DNA of 64,000 nt from an uncultured Candidatus Melainabacteria bacterium (GTDB taxonomy: Bacteria; Cyanobacteriota; Vampirovibrionia; Gastranaerophilales; Gastranaerophilaceae). The DNA is taken from NCBI GenBank assembly GCA_934728585.1, contig CAKVDZ010000010.1, positions 4,980 to 68,979 on the forward strand. Reading direction: 5' to 3'. Below are positions 1 through 8,233 of the stretch, piece by piece. Each line of letters begins with the position of its first letter. The first letter of the stretch is position 1. Position numbers and translations under genes: made by a program. The notes beneath the pieces were generated by a model that worked only from the letters and a program-made list of their open reading frames with translations, had not been told where the DNA came from and searched no databases.

Positions 1-689
1 TGTTTTGTAATCGCTTTTTGAACATATTTATCACCTGCAAAAGCAGTAATAGTATCGTTATTTACAATTTTAACTTGTTCTAAATTTCTTTGTAGTACAT
101 ATTTCTGGATTAATTCTGCCATATCTTCATCAAATAATGACATAATAAATGGTGAAGATTGAATTATAGCAGTCGATAGCCCCTGTTTTACAAAAGCCTC
201 TAAAAGTTCAATACCAATATACCCTGCGCCCAAAATTAACGCTCGTTTGCTAGATAAAACTGCTTTTTTTATTGCAATTCCATCTTCAAAATTTCTTAGT
301 GTGAAAATATTTTTTAGATTAATATTTTCAATATTAGGTATTACAGGGTTTGCACCAGTTGCAATAATTAGTTTGTCGTATTTCGTGTAAAAAATATCAT
401 TTGAAACAAGATTTTTTACAGTAATTTGCTTAGTTTCAGCGTAAATTTTAGTAACTTCATGTTGCGTATAAACTTTTATACCACTTTTTTCAAATTCTTC
501 TGGAGTTCTGATAATAAGCTTTGTTGGGTCTTGAAAAGCACCGCCAATGTAGTACGGCATGCCACATTCAGAGTAGGCGACATTTCTGTCAGCAGTGTAA
601 ATTACAACTTCCCAATCAGACTGTAAACGTTTTAATTTCGCTGCAGCCTTTGAACCAGCTGCAACTGCACCTATAACAATAACTTTCAT
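1..689 (-). CDS. CoA-disulfide reductase / NADH oxidase-like flavoprotein (3' end missing)
   Basis: The C-terminal half lies beyond the left edge; about 229 codons are visible. The protein is an FAD/NAD-dependent pyridine nucleotide-disulfide oxidoreductase. It opens with a dinucleotide-binding motif GAVAAG (residues 7-12). The segment YSECGMPYYIGG follows, with a single redox cysteine at about residue 42, as in CoA-disulfide reductases and related NADH oxidases or persulfide reductases. Next come ATGANP (110-115) and a second nucleotide-binding motif GAGYIGIE (154-161). The family reduces CoA disulfide, persulfides or oxygen with NAD(P)H in the cytoplasm. The missing C-terminal dimerisation region and any fused rhodanese domain would decide the exact activity. 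The ATG lacks a good ribosome binding site. The gene is transcribed away from murF. Confidence 0.8.
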   Translation of the reverse strand, partial: MKVIVIGAVAAGSKAAAKLKRLQSDWEVVIYTADRNVAYSECGMPYYIGGAFQDPTKLIIRTPEEFEKSGIKVYTQHEVTKIYAETKQITVKNLVSNDIFYTKYDKLIIATGANPVIPNIENINLKNIFTLRNFEDGIAIKKAVLSSKRALILGAGYIGIELLEAFVKQGLSTAIIQSSPFIMSLFDEDMAELIQKYVLQRNLEQVKIVNNDTITAFAGDKYVQKAITK

Positions 690-913
690 ATTGTCATTTT
701 ATGATTTAGAAAAAATTTTTTCTATTGCATAGTTGGCGGATAAATTTGTAGAATACAATGAAAAACTAAAAATTTTGTTATGATAAGTCCAACACAACAT
801 GCATAGTTACAAATGTAACTATGTTTTTTAAACAACTCTCTTTTGATAAAAAAGTTGAACCTTTCTTCCTTTTTTCTCATTTTGAACCATTTTTGAAAAA
901 ATTTCAATATAAA

Positions 914-943
914 TTGCAAAAAATAATGTATTTTCAGTATATT
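914..943 (+). promoter_or_regulatory. Probable promoter of the mur operon
   Basis: TTGCAA and TATATT are separated by 18 bases, and the -10 box ends 17 bases before the murF start codon, so the leader would be only about 10 nt. It matches a housekeeping sigma promoter imperfectly and is inferred from sequence alone. Confidence 0.35.
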
Positions 944-960
944 TGATGTAAAATTTTCTT

Positions 961-2301
961 ATGAAATTTACAACTGAAGAATTGATTTTTGCAACAGGTG
1001 CAAAAGTCTTAAAAAATAATATGCAAGGTGAAAAGTTCACAATCTCAACCGACACAAGAACTATAACACCAGAAAATGTTTATATCGGGCTGAAGGGTGA
1101 AAACTTTGACGGTGAGAAATTTATTCCGCAAGCCGTAAAATCAGGCGCAAAGGCTTATTTTACTACAACTGGAACAGTTTTAGACGACGCAAGACTTGTT
1201 TTACAAGTAGAAAATTCGCTAATTGCGTATTTACAACTTGCAAAATTATACTTAAATAAAGTTTCACCTAAAGTTATTGCGCTTACAGGAAGTTCAGGCA
1301 AAACAACTACAAAAGAAATGCTTACTTGCGTTTGCAAGCAACAGTTCAGAACTTTTGCAACTCCGCTAAACCACAATAACGAAGTAGGTTTTTGTCAAAC
1401 TATCCTTTCTATGCCGAAAGATACTCAAGTTCTAATTCTTGAAATGGGCATGAGAGGTTTGGGTGAAATCGAGCTCCTTTCTAAGTACTCAAATCCAGAT
1501 ATAACAATAATTACAAACGTTGGAACTTCTCATATCGGCAGACTTGGAAGTAAAGAAAATATCGCTAAAGCTAAATGCGAAATTTGCAAATATCAAAAGC
1601 AAAATGGTTGTTTTATCGCACACGACAGCGATTTAATCAAGAAAACAGTCGAATTTAACGGCGAAAAAGAATATTTTTCTATCAAAGACGCCGAAATTAC
1701 TGAAAAACAAATCGGTAAAACAAAATTCACATACAAAGACGAAGATTATCAATTAAATATTGAGGGTGATTACAACGTTGAAAATGCTCTTGCTGTAATC
1801 AATACAGGATTATACTTGGGAATGGAACCTGAAAAAATTAATGACGGTTTAAAATCTTATTCACCTATCGAAAAGCGTTGGCAAGTTGAAGAAATCGGTG
1901 ATTACAAGGTGATTAACGATGCGTACAATGCAAATCCTGATTCTATGAAAGCAGCCTTATCAACTGTTTTGGAACTTTATCCTGATACAACTCTAGTTCT
2001 TGGAAATATGGGTGAATTAGGTCAGGACGAAGTTTTCTATCATCAACAAATCGGCGATTTTATTTTAGGTAAGCTTAACGAAAATAGTAAAGTTAAAATA
2101 ATTACTGTTGGGAATTTGGCAAAAGAAATCGCTCAAAAAGCGCTTCAACACAATATTAACGCTGTTGCATTAGATAACAATTCGCAAGCAGTGCGTTACA
2201 TTCTTGATAATGTTGAAAAACATACTACAATATTTTTAAAAGCTTCCCGCGCTATGAAATTCGAAGAAGTAGTTAACGGGTTAAAAGGAGATACATTATG
2301 A
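961..2301 (+). CDS. murF: UDP-MurNAc-tripeptide--D-Ala-D-Ala ligase (MurF)
   Basis: MurF adds D-Ala-D-Ala to UDP-MurNAc-tripeptide, the last cytoplasmic step in making the peptidoglycan pentapeptide. At 446 residues it has normal family length. Visible landmarks are the N-terminal uridine-binding part (STDTRTI, YIGLKGENFDG), the ATP-binding P-loop TGSSGKTTTKEM (109-120), and LNHNNEVG (137-143). EMGMRGLGEI and the C-terminal-domain motif INDAYNANPDSM (around 315-330) follow. It is the first gene of a plus-strand murF-mraY-murD-ftsW-murG-folC operon, and its TGA overlaps the mraY ATG as ATGA, which implies translational coupling. There is no clear Shine-Dalgarno, in keeping with a very short leader. 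Confidence 0.96.
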   Translation: MKFTTEELIFATGAKVLKNNMQGEKFTISTDTRTITPENVYIGLKGENFDGEKFIPQAVKSGAKAYFTTTGTVLDDARLVLQVENSLIAYLQLAKLYLNKVSPKVIALTGSSGKTTTKEMLTCVCKQQFRTFATPLNHNNEVGFCQTILSMPKDTQVLILEMGMRGLGEIELLSKYSNPDITIITNVGTSHIGRLGSKENIAKAKCEICKYQKQNGCFIAHDSDLIKKTVEFNGEKEYFSIKDAEITEKQIGKTKFTYKDEDYQLNIEGDYNVENALAVINTGLYLGMEPEKINDGLKSYSPIEKRWQVEEIGDYKVINDAYNANPDSMKAALSTVLELYPDTTLVLGNMGELGQDEVFYHQQIGDFILGKLNENSKVKIITVGNLAKEIAQKALQHNINAVALDNNSQAVRYILDNVEKHTTIFLKASRAMKFEEVVNGLKGDTL

Positions 2302-3278
2302 TAATGGCAAGTGTAGCGTTCATTTTAGGCTTAATTTTATGCTTATTATTTGGCGTGCCATACATTGATTTTTTAAGAAAAAAGACAATCGGACAATACG
2401 TTCTTGAGCTTGCACCAGAAGCTCACAAGCAAAAACAAGGAACACCTACAACTGGCGGTATTTTTATAATTACAGCAATTATTTTGGCATCAATAGTTGT
2501 TTTAGCGTTGGCGCAAAAGCTTAATACAACTGGTTTTATAATTTTAATAACTCTATTTTTCTATACTCTAGCTGGTTTTCAAGATGATTATTTAAAAATT
2601 AAAGGTAAAGAAAATCAAGGACTTACACCTAGAGGAAAATTAATTAGACAGATTGTTATTGCGTTTTTACCAGCAATTTTTGTACCTCTTTGCGGAGAAC
2701 AATTTACAAGAATTTCTTTTGCGTATCATTACATTGATTTAATGTGGTTTTACCCATTTTTTGCAGTATTTATCATAATCGGTTCATCAAATGCATTCAA
2801 TTTGACCGATGGACTTGATGGATTGGCCTCAAGTTGCGGTATTCCAGTATTTTTAGCTTGTGCTATTATTGCTGGAATAAACGGATATATGGAGGTTTCA
2901 ATAATCGCATCTGCTACAGCTGGTGCCTTGATTGGTTTTTTGAAATACAACAAGGCAAAAGCTCAAGTATTTATGGGTGATACAGGCTCTTTAGCTTTAG
3001 GTGGATTACTTGGAACATTTGCAGTTATGGGCAAATTTGAATTACTTCTTGTTGTTATGGCTATGGTTTTCATTTGCGAAACACTATCAGTTATAATCCA
3101 AGTTACAAGCTTTAGATTGACAGGAAAAAGAGTTTTCAAAATGGCTCCTATTCATCACCATTTTGAACTTCTTGGTTGGAGTGAAAACCGCATTGTAATT
3201 ACATTTGCGGTTGTATCAACAATATTTTCAATAATTTCAATCGCACTATTTTACTTATATTTTAAAGGATTAATTTAA
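2298..3278 (+). CDS. mraY: Phospho-N-acetylmuramoyl-pentapeptide transferase (MraY)
   Basis: MraY transfers phospho-MurNAc-pentapeptide to undecaprenyl phosphate, giving lipid I at the inner membrane. The 326-residue protein is a polytopic membrane protein with about ten hydrophobic segments. Its diagnostic motifs are visible: the acidic DDYLK early loop, NAFNLTDGLDGLA, FMGDTGSLALGG, and the histidine-rich APIHHHFELLGW loop near the C-terminus. It overlaps murF by four bases and lies two bases before murD. A second ATG two codons downstream is also possible, but the first gives the coupled ATGA arrangement. Confidence 0.97.
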   Translation: MIMASVAFILGLILCLLFGVPYIDFLRKKTIGQYVLELAPEAHKQKQGTPTTGGIFIITAIILASIVVLALAQKLNTTGFIILITLFFYTLAGFQDDYLKIKGKENQGLTPRGKLIRQIVIAFLPAIFVPLCGEQFTRISFAYHYIDLMWFYPFFAVFIIIGSSNAFNLTDGLDGLASSCGIPVFLACAIIAGINGYMEVSIIASATAGALIGFLKYNKAKAQVFMGDTGSLALGGLLGTFAVMGKFELLLVVMAMVFICETLSVIIQVTSFRLTGKRVFKMAPIHHHFELLGWSENRIVITFAVVSTIFSIISIALFYLYFKGLI

Positions 3279-3280
3279 TA

Positions 3281-4633
3281 ATGAAAAAAAATTGGTTTGA
3301 AAAAAAAGTTTTAATATTAGGTTTATCAAAAAGCGGAATTTCAGCTGCAAAATACCTTAGCGAAAAATGCGCAAATGTTTATATAACTGAAAGTCGAGAA
3401 GAAAAACCTGAGGACAAAAAACTTATTGAAGAATTAAACTCACTTGATATAAAAGTAGAAATGGGCGGACATAGCGATGAATTTATCAAAGATAGTTATA
3501 TTGCAATCGCAAGCCCTGGAATACCACCTCACAGTGAAATTTTCAAACGTGTAAAAGAAAATAATGTTCCAATAATTTCTGAAATTGAACTTGCATATTC
3601 TGAAAGTTTAAAACCTTTTATCGCTATTACTGGAACTAACGGAAAAACAACAACCACAGCACTTACAGCCCATATTTTGAGCGAAGAATATAACGCAGAA
3701 CCTTGTGGCAACTATGGTGTACCACCCTGTGATTTGTTAAATAAAACTGATTTAGACTATTTTGTTTGCGAAGTAAGTTCGTTCCAACTTGAAACAAGCA
3801 ATTCATTCCAACCACAAATCTCTTGCTGGTTGAATTTCACACCTGACCATATTGATTGGCATCAAGGTTTAGAAAATTATTTTAATGCAAAGGCAAAAAT
3901 TTTCAAATTCCCTCAATTGCCAGCATTTGCAATATTTAACGGACAAGACGAAAAATTATTAGAATTTTCGAAAACTTGTCAATCTGAAGTATTTTTATTC
4001 GACAAAAAACAAGACAACAACTGTTGTTACATAGAAGATGAAAAAATTTATTTCTGCAGAAATAAAAAAATAGAAGAAATCATTACGTTGGAAGAATGCC
4101 CACTAATCGGTCATCATAACTATCAAAACGTAATGTGTGCAATAATTGTTGCAAAAATTGAAGGTATTTCAAACGAAGACATAAAAAAAGCAATAATGTC
4201 GTTTAAAGTGCCTGAACACAGACTTGAATTCGTTACAAAAATTGGCAAAACTGATTTTTATAACGACTCAAAAGCAACAAACCCAGAATCTGCAATCGTT
4301 GCAATTAACTCATTTAATGACAAAGACGTAGTTTTAATCGCAGGAGGCAGAGATAAAAACACTGATTTAAAAGAATTTTGCGAGTCAATTAACAAACACG
4401 TTAAAACAGTTATTTTGATTGGTGAAGCTGGAAAACGATTTGAAGAAAATCTAAAACAAAATGGATTTGATAACATAATTTTTGAAGAAACTATGCAAAA
4501 CGCGATAGATAAAGGTTTGTCGCTAAATCCTGATGTAGTGCTTCTATCTCCAGCTTGCGCAAGCTTCGATATGTTCAGCGGTTACGAAGAACGAGGAAAA
4601 GTATTTAAAGATTATGTATTATCAAAAGTATAA
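3281..4633 (+). CDS. murD: UDP-MurNAc-L-alanine--D-glutamate ligase (MurD)
   Basis: MurD adds D-glutamate to UDP-MurNAc-L-Ala in the cytoplasm. The 450-residue protein shows the N-terminal Rossmann-like region (LILGLSKSGISAAKYL), the Mur-ligase P-loop AITGTNGKTTTT (around 115), the central CEVSSFQLE and FTPDHIDWH, and the C-terminal domain signature FYNDSKATNPES (around 325), followed by AGGRDKN. The 3' end overlaps ftsW by 20 bases, so these genes are clearly co-translated. Length and motif order are ordinary for the family. Confidence 0.96.
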   Translation: MKKNWFEKKVLILGLSKSGISAAKYLSEKCANVYITESREEKPEDKKLIEELNSLDIKVEMGGHSDEFIKDSYIAIASPGIPPHSEIFKRVKENNVPIISEIELAYSESLKPFIAITGTNGKTTTTALTAHILSEEYNAEPCGNYGVPPCDLLNKTDLDYFVCEVSSFQLETSNSFQPQISCWLNFTPDHIDWHQGLENYFNAKAKIFKFPQLPAFAIFNGQDEKLLEFSKTCQSEVFLFDKKQDNNCCYIEDEKIYFCRNKKIEEIITLEECPLIGHHNYQNVMCAIIVAKIEGISNEDIKKAIMSFKVPEHRLEFVTKIGKTDFYNDSKATNPESAIVAINSFNDKDVVLIAGGRDKNTDLKEFCESINKHVKTVILIGEAGKRFEENLKQNGFDNIIFEETMQNAIDKGLSLNPDVVLLSPACASFDMFSGYEERGKVFKDYVLSKV

Positions 4634-5822
4634 TCCAAAAAATGAATCTCGATACACTCCAAAACAAAGTGTAATCCTAACTCCGCCAGATAAGACGGTT
4701 ATGATTGTTGTTGCATTTTTGGTTACAATAGGCATAATTTCTATCTTTTCGGCAAGTGCGCCTAAATGTATGGAGCTTGGACAAAATCCAGCAAGATTTG
4801 CATTATTTCAAATTTTCTTCCTAATTTTAGGCGTAATCGGTATGAGATTTTTTATCAACTATGATTACAAAAATCTTGTTGTATGGACAATGCCAATTAC
4901 AATAGGTGTTGTAATCGCGTTGGTTTTAGTAGCTTTCACTCCTTTAGGGGTAACGGTTAACGAATCAAGGCGGTGGTTGAATATTGGGTTTACGAACCTA
5001 CAACCCTCCGAATTTGCGAAATTTGCCGTCGTACTCTTAATGGCAAGCGCATTTTATAGGAATAGTAAAATCTTTGACCCAAATAAATGGATATATTTTA
5101 TTCCTGTTTTAATTATGGTTGGCTTAATTTATAAACAACCTAACTTAAGTATGGTTATTTTACTATTTATGACATCATTAGTCGTATGGCTAAGTGCTGG
5201 TGGTCCATTGAAAACCATTCTATCACTTGGTTTTGCTGGTGCAATAACTCTTGCAGCAACTATTACAACTGCTTTGAATAGTACTCTTTTGGCTCGTTTC
5301 ATTAAGCCATATCAGTTAACACGTATTACAACTTGGTTAAATCCAGAACAGTACGCTTTAACCTCTGGTTATCAAATTATTCAGGCGCTTACAGCTTTTG
5401 CAGCAGGTGGTTTCTGGGGTGTAGGCTTTGGTAATTCTAAACAAAAGTTATACTGGCTTCCTGAATCACATACTGACTTTATTTTCGCTGTAATCGGTGA
5501 AGAATTAGGCTGGTTAGGCTGTATTTTAGTAATAGGCTTATTCTGGACATTAATTCACAGAGGACTAATTATTGCTTCAAGATGTCCTGATATGTATGGA
5601 AAATTGCTTGCTGTTGGTATAACTTTCTCAATCGGCTTCCAAGCATTTTTGAATATTTCCGTTGCAACATCATTCCTACCAGCAACAGGTGTTCCGTTAC
5701 CATTCATAAGCTATGGTGGTTCTTCATTAATGGTATCTTTATGGATGATAGGTGTTTTATTAAACATTTCTAAAAAACGAGTAAAAAAAATAAGGGTTAA
5801 TTCAAATGTCAGATTCTTGTAA
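4614..5822 (+). CDS. ftsW: SEDS lipid II polymerase FtsW
   Basis: This is a 402-residue polytopic membrane protein of the SEDS family. In the divisome FtsW polymerises lipid II into glycan strands together with a class B penicillin-binding protein. Visible features are an N-terminal cytoplasmic tail, then about ten hydrophobic segments. Conserved SEDS stretches include ESRRWLNIG, LQPSEFAKF, the large loop SGYQIIQALTAFAAGG followed by GVGFGNSKQK, PESHTDFIFAVIGEELG, and PLPFISYGGSS near the C-terminus. The location between murD and murG favours FtsW over RodA. The start overlaps murD and the end overlaps murG by 17 bases. Confidence 0.94.
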   Translation: MYYQKYNPKNESRYTPKQSVILTPPDKTVMIVVAFLVTIGIISIFSASAPKCMELGQNPARFALFQIFFLILGVIGMRFFINYDYKNLVVWTMPITIGVVIALVLVAFTPLGVTVNESRRWLNIGFTNLQPSEFAKFAVVLLMASAFYRNSKIFDPNKWIYFIPVLIMVGLIYKQPNLSMVILLFMTSLVVWLSAGGPLKTILSLGFAGAITLAATITTALNSTLLARFIKPYQLTRITTWLNPEQYALTSGYQIIQALTAFAAGGFWGVGFGNSKQKLYWLPESHTDFIFAVIGEELGWLGCILVIGLFWTLIHRGLIIASRCPDMYGKLLAVGITFSIGFQAFLNISVATSFLPATGVPLPFISYGGSSLMVSLWMIGVLLNISKKRVKKIRVNSNVRFL

Positions 5823-6939
5823 GAAAAAATATACTTACTTTATCACTGGTGGTGGTACTGGAGGACATATCTATCCTGCAATTGCGGTTGCACAAGCCTT
5901 AAGAAAAGATGAAACAACCAAAGATATTTATTATATTGGCAACCCTGACAATATGGAATATTCTATTGCAAGAAAAAATCGTTTTAAATTTTTACCAATA
6001 AAAGTATCTGGAATGCCAAGAAAATTAAACATTTCATTTTTAAAATGGGGTATTGAATTAGAATTTGCAAATTGGAGAGCGTTATACTACCTTTGGAGAT
6101 TTAAGCCCGACGCTATTTTAGGCACAGGTGGTTACGTTTCAGCTCCTGCTCTATTTGCATCAAATTTGTCCAAAACACCTTATATGATTCACGATTGTGA
6201 CGCACAACCTGGAATTGTTTCAAGATTTGTTGCACCTATGGCAAAAACTGTTTCACTTGCATTTGAAGACTCTGCGCACAATTTAAGGGCGCAAAACATT
6301 CACATCAACGGAAATCCGATAAGAGAAGAATTTAAAACTCTTACAAAAGAACAAGCAAGAGAAAATCTAAGTCTTGAAAACAAAACTACTCTCTGCATTA
6401 TGGGCGGTTCACAAGGCGCAAAATCAATTGATAATGCCACTGTAGGAATTTTAAAAAACTTGCTTGAAAAATATGATATTCAAATAATTTTCCAAACTGG
6501 TGCAAAACATTATGACAACACAATCTCACAACTTAAAGAAATTTATCCTGAATATGAAAATAACAAAAATTTATTAATAAAACCATATTTTGATGATATG
6601 GTAACAGTGCTAAAAGCTTCTGATATTGCAGTTTCTAGAGCTGGTTCATTGAGTTTATCAGAAATCTGTGCATGCTCAATTGCGCCAATTCTAATTCCAT
6701 ATCCATACGCAGCAGCAGATCATCAAAGAAAAAATGCTAAATCGTTGTTAAACAAAGATGCTTGCCTATATTTGGAAGATGAAGATACAACTTCTGAAAA
6801 TTTAATGCAAAAAATTGAAGAATTACTTTTAAACCCTGAAAGGCTTCATCAAATACAAGAAAACACTGGAAAATTGGCAAAATTAGACGCAACTGAAAAA
6901 ATTGTGGAACAGTTAAAAAAAGTAGCAAGCCATGAGTAA
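5806..6939 (+). CDS. murG: UDP-GlcNAc:lipid I GlcNAc transferase (MurG)
   Basis: MurG converts lipid I to lipid II on the cytoplasmic face of the membrane. The 377-residue GT28-type protein has the N-terminal glycine-rich loop TGGGTGGHIYPA (14-25), LGTGGYVSAPAL in the acceptor-binding domain, GGSQGA at the start of the donor domain, and the SRAGSLSLSEI loop followed by IPYPYAAADHQ, which contacts UDP-GlcNAc. The family signature is complete. It overlaps ftsW by 17 bases and folC by 8 bases. murC, which often follows murG, is absent here. Confidence 0.96.
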   Translation: MSDSCKKKYTYFITGGGTGGHIYPAIAVAQALRKDETTKDIYYIGNPDNMEYSIARKNRFKFLPIKVSGMPRKLNISFLKWGIELEFANWRALYYLWRFKPDAILGTGGYVSAPALFASNLSKTPYMIHDCDAQPGIVSRFVAPMAKTVSLAFEDSAHNLRAQNIHINGNPIREEFKTLTKEQARENLSLENKTTLCIMGGSQGAKSIDNATVGILKNLLEKYDIQIIFQTGAKHYDNTISQLKEIYPEYENNKNLLIKPYFDDMVTVLKASDIAVSRAGSLSLSEICACSIAPILIPYPYAAADHQRKNAKSLLNKDACLYLEDEDTTSENLMQKIEELLLNPERLHQIQENTGKLAKLDATEKIVEQLKKVASHE

Positions 6940-8086
6940 AAATTACAAAAAAGCCCTTGAATTGTTGACTTCTCAAGGAAAATTTTATATAAATTTAGGA
7001 CTTGAAAGAATTCGCGCAATTCTTGAATTGATGGGCAATCCGCAAAAAAAAATAAAATGTGTTCACGTTGCTGGAACAAACGGCAAAGGCTCTGTTTGCG
7101 CAATTCTTAGCACAATTTTAACCGAAGCTGGCTACAAAACAGGTTTGTTCACTAGTCCTCACATTTTCAAATATACAGAAAGAATTCAAATTGACGGGAA
7201 ACAAATTGACGAAGACGTTTTTGCGGAAAAAATCTTCAAAATTCAGGAACTTTCTGAAAAAAATAATATTCACCTAACAGAATTTGAAATTTTAACTGCC
7301 GTTATGTTTGAATATTTTGCAGAAAACAATGTTGATTTTGCAGTAATTGAAGTTGGTTTAGGTGGAAAATATGATTCAACAAATGTTATTGAAAAACCGC
7401 TTTGCTCAATAATTACAACCATTGACCTTGACCACACAGAACGACTTGGCGACACAATCGAAAAAATTGCCGAAGAAAAAGCTGGAATTATTAAACCTAA
7501 TTGTCCAGTGGTTCTAAACGCTTCAAACAAAGGATTTAACGTGATTAAATCACACACAGTTGAAGATCAATTAATTATCGCGCACGAATTTAGCCTTGGC
7601 GAAATGAGTTTGAAAGGATTTCACCAACAAGAAAACCTTGCTCTTGCGGTAAGTTCGCTATTATTGTTAGTTCCTGACATTAAAATAGTAACAATTCAAA
7701 ATGCAATTAAAAAAGTTGTTCACCATGGAAGATTTGAATTTTTTGCAGATAAAAAACTTCTTGTTGATGGAGCTCACAACCCTAATGGAATAAGCATTTT
7801 AAAACAAAATTTGGATATTTATTTTAAAGATTATAATTTACGTTTTATTTTTGGTTGCTTAAAAAACAAGGACTACCCAAAAATGGTAGACATACTGTTT
7901 AAAGAGGGTGACGAAATATATTTCAATCACTTTAACCACGCAAATTCTGCAACTTACGAAGAACTTTCTTCTGTTTGCAAATATCCATCAAAAGAATACA
8001 ATGGAAATTTACCTGAATTCAACGGAATAACAGTTGTATGCGGTTCTCTTTATATGATTTCAGAAGTTATGAAAGATTTTAATTAA
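6932..8086 (+). CDS. folC: Folylpolyglutamate synthase / dihydrofolate synthase (FolC)
   Basis: FolC joins glutamate to dihydropteroate and/or lengthens the polyglutamate tail of folates. The 384-residue protein is a little short for the family but has all its landmarks: the P-loop HVAGTNGKGSV followed by the omega-loop segment TGLFTSPHI and ERIQI. VIEVGLGGKYDSTN and TTIDLDHTERLG follow, then LLVDGAHNPNG in the C-terminal domain. FolC is structurally related to the Mur ligases, but the FolC-specific TSPH and GLGGKYDSTN motifs separate it from MurC. It is the last gene of the wall operon, overlapping murG by eight bases, and is followed by a strong terminator. Confidence 0.93.
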   Translation: MSKNYKKALELLTSQGKFYINLGLERIRAILELMGNPQKKIKCVHVAGTNGKGSVCAILSTILTEAGYKTGLFTSPHIFKYTERIQIDGKQIDEDVFAEKIFKIQELSEKNNIHLTEFEILTAVMFEYFAENNVDFAVIEVGLGGKYDSTNVIEKPLCSIITTIDLDHTERLGDTIEKIAEEKAGIIKPNCPVVLNASNKGFNVIKSHTVEDQLIIAHEFSLGEMSLKGFHQQENLALAVSSLLLLVPDIKIVTIQNAIKKVVHHGRFEFFADKKLLVDGAHNPNGISILKQNLDIYFKDYNLRFIFGCLKNKDYPKMVDILFKEGDEIYFNHFNHANSATYEELSSVCKYPSKEYNGNLPEFNGITVVCGSLYMISEVMKDFN

Positions 8087-8094
8087 TCTATAGC

Positions 8095-8118
8095 AAAAAA
8101 ATACCCCTAATCGGGGCG
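8095..8118 (-). terminator. Weak intrinsic terminator for the minus-strand metallophosphatase gene
   Basis: Read on the minus strand, a short GC hairpin (CCCC/GGGG with a five-base loop) is followed by a run of seven T. The stem is only four to five base pairs. It faces the stronger plus-strand terminator of folC, as expected between convergent genes. Confidence 0.4.
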
Positions 8119-8173
8119 AAAAGAATGAGCAATCAAAAGAGTTGAGGATTTACAACTATATAATAAACTATTG

Positions 8174-8214
8174 AGGCGGTCGTTTCATTAGATGAAACGA
8201 CCGCCTTTTATTTT
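8174..8214 (+). terminator. Intrinsic terminator of the mur-folC operon
   Basis: A perfect 15-bp inverted repeat (8174-8188 with 8192-8206, loop TAG) is followed by TTTTATTTT on the plus strand. It lies about 90 bases past the folC stop. Confidence 0.9.
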
Positions 8215-8233
8215 AAAATATTATACTTTGTGA

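Noticed and set aside
722..1055. Minus-strand frames between the flavoprotein gene and murF
   Set aside because: They overlap each other and the murF promoter and start, have unlikely composition and no ribosome binding site.
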